64,000 nt of DNA, taken from Pelomonas sp. Root1217 (GTDB lineage: Bacteria; Pseudomonadota; Gammaproteobacteria; Burkholderiales; Burkholderiaceae_C). The notes under the pieces are model-generated. The model ran no database searches, was not told where the DNA came from, and worked only from the letters and a program-made list of their open reading frames with translations. The stretch spans positions 1-64,000 of the forward strand of contig NZ_LMDC01000001.1 of assembly GCF_001425705.1 (NCBI RefSeq). Direction: 5' to 3'. Both the position numbers and the translations under genes were made by a program. Numbering within the stretch: the first letter of the stretch is position 1; every line of letters starts with the position of its first letter. This document shows, piece by piece, positions 62,880 through 64,000 of this stretch.

Positions 62880-64000
62880 GTCGGGGCCTCCAGCGTCGTG
62901 CGCAGGCGGCGGCACAGCGTCAGTGCGGTGCCGAAGTCGAGGGCTTCCATGGCCGCATCGAGGGCAATCGTGGTGCCTTCATCGGTCTCCTGCCGCAGCC
63001 GCTCGCGCAGGCCCTGATGGAAATCGAGCGCAGCGAGGTCGGCGCCGTCGAGCAGTTCGGCGAGGGCGTCCACGCGCTGGGCGAGGCTGCCGGGCGTCGC
63101 AGGCCGCTGCTGTTCGGCGAGATCGTCATGCAGGGCTTGGCGGGCGTGCAGGTCGGCGGCGAGCCGGTCCAGCGCAGCAAGGTCGGCCTGGCGGCGCTCA
63201 AGAAAACGGCGGCGCCAGTCTTCGTCGGGCGCGGCGGCATGTTCTCCTTCGGCGGCCAGGGCAGCCAGTTCCCCCGCGCCCAGCATGGCGGCCAGCCCGC
63301 GGTAGCCATGCAGGCCGCGCGTGGCGGTGCGGCCGCCCTCGGCCAGGGCCCGGGCGAGCTTGCGATCCTGTTCGTGCAGGGCGGCCAGCGTGCGTTCAAA
63401 CAGCTCGATGCGGCCGGACATGCGCGCGAGCGCCTCGGCCAGCGCGATGCCGGCACGGCCCGCGTCGGCCAGCAGGGCGGGGGGCAGGTCGGCGGCCGCG
63501 GTCCTGGGCGCCGTGGGCGCTGCGCCGCAGCGCCGGCTGATCACGGCGACCAGCACGTCGGGGTCGAAGGGCTTGCCGATGTGCTCGTCCATGCCAGCCT
63601 CCAGGCAGGCCTGGCGTTCGGCGTCCAGCGCGCCCGCCGTCATCGCGATGATGGGCAGGGTGAGGCCCAACTGGCGGCGGATCAGCCGCGTGGCCGTCGT
63701 GCCGTCCATGACGGGCATCTGCACGTCCATCAGCACGGCGTCAAAGCCGCGCCGCCCGCGGGTCTGGGCGAGCAGGGTCAGGGCCTGCTGGCCGTCGCCG
63801 GCCAGGCTGACCTGGGCGCCTTCCAGTTCAAGCAGTTCGCGTGTGACCTGCTGGTTGCCGGGGTTGTCCTCGACGACGAGGAGTTGCAGGCCGGCCAGGC
63901 GCTGCGGTGCCGGTTGGGGCGGCTCGCCGTCACTGCAGCGTGCCTGGATGGCCGCGCTGACGGCCTGGCTCAGCAGGGTGGCGGTGATGGGCTTGACGAG
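62876..64000 (-). CDS. Hybrid histidine kinase, C-terminal part (REC-REC-Hpt), runs off the window
   Basis: The frame is open from 64000 to the stop at 62876, 374 residues. It begins at the end of one receiver domain (LVKPITATLL). A complete receiver follows (LQLLVVEDNPGNQQVTRELL, LMDVQMPVMDGT, IGKPFDPDVLVAVI). A C-terminal Hpt-like helical domain then ends the protein, with candidate histidine in TRGLHGYRGLAAMLG. The kinase core must lie beyond the window. It is the probable partner of the downstream REC-GGDEF protein. Confidence 0.9.
   Translation of the reverse strand, partial: LVKPITATLLSQAVSAAIQARCSDGEPPQPAPQRLAGLQLLVVEDNPGNQQVTRELLELEGAQVSLAGDGQQALTLLAQTRGRRGFDAVLMDVQMPVMDGTTATRLIRRQLGLTLPIIAMTAGALDAERQACLEAGMDEHIGKPFDPDVLVAVISRRCGAAPTAPRTAAADLPPALLADAGRAGIALAEALARMSGRIELFERTLAALHEQDRKLARALAEGGRTATRGLHGYRGLAAMLGAGELAALAAEGEHAAAPDEDWRRRFLERRQADLAALDRLAADLHARQALHDDLAEQQRPATPGSLAQRVDALAELLDGADLAALDFHQGLRERLRQETDEGTTIALDAAMEALDFGTALTLCRRLRTTLEAPT

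Overview
The window is a GC-rich bacterial chromosome segment that reads as a betaproteobacterium of the order Burkholderiales, probably the Rubrivivax/Roseateles/Mitsuaria/Pelomonas group. This rests on gene order and protein families (aroQ-accB-accC-prmA; algH-ruvX-pyrR-pyrB-pyrC'; a coxB-coxA-ctaG-DUF2970-coxC-SURF1-ctaA-ctaB-SCO-rpoH block), not on a database search. No phage, plasmid, CRISPR array or complete insertion sequence is visible. Almost all of the DNA is coding, and many neighbouring genes overlap by 1 or 4 bases.

Layout. 1-234: end of a histone H1-like protein with a strong terminator. 616-11139 (minus): a long co-directional string. Transcribed from the right it runs YqiA-like hydrolase, RNB exoribonuclease, TonB-like protein, aroE, mtgA, a conserved unknown, a TlpA-like thioredoxin, aroQ, accB, accC, prmA and a zinc-ribbon DUF3426 protein. 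11256-14432 (plus): a secreted metzincin-type zinc protease and a hotdog thioesterase. 14596-18239 (minus): ThiD-like kinase, hemL and mpl. 18401-29816 (plus): rubredoxin followed by a complete Pil-Chp type chemosensory cluster (pilG, pilH, pilI, pilJ and a 2030-residue ChpA) and a GGDEF protein. 29880-31304 (minus): photolyase. 31320-35772 (plus): algH, ruvX, pyrR, pyrB, a dihydroorotase-like pyrC' that has lost its metal ligands, and an acyltransferase. 35756-38319: hydroxypyruvate isomerase-like protein, a GT9 glycosyltransferase and gpmA. 38408-40842 (plus): rhodanese, grxC, secB and gpsA. 40844-42330 (minus): trmL and comF. 42354-43277 (plus): a BioC-like protein. 43464-52634 (plus, apart from one small minus gene): the complete aa3-type cytochrome c oxidase structural and assembly set, including heme A biosynthesis. 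52679-61403 (minus): rpoH, cheW, a MASE1/CHASE/PAS hybrid kinase, an FtsX/YbbP-type permease, and a PA2778/PA2779-type pair (C39-like TPR lipoprotein and a small membrane protein). 61676-61749: tRNA-Gly(CCC). 61941-64000 (minus): a response-regulator diguanylate cyclase and the end of a hybrid kinase with receiver and Hpt domains.

How the parts work together. The oxidase block encodes three core subunits plus copper insertion (CtaG, SCO), heme A synthesis (CtaB, CtaA) and assembly factors (SURF1, small proteins). The Pil-Chp cluster probably controls type IV pilus twitching. The nearby and distal GGDEF proteins suggest c-di-GMP output. The pyr operon pairs ATCase with a non-catalytic DHOase-like partner.

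The most notable non-coding signals are a perfect CIRCE operator overlapping a candidate rpoH promoter, a dispersed ~136-bp repeat with a strong central palindrome in three copies (one inverted and expanded), and a duplicated promoter/5' end of tRNA-Gly. The best candidate for an undescribed system is the co-directional five-gene group at 53744-61403.
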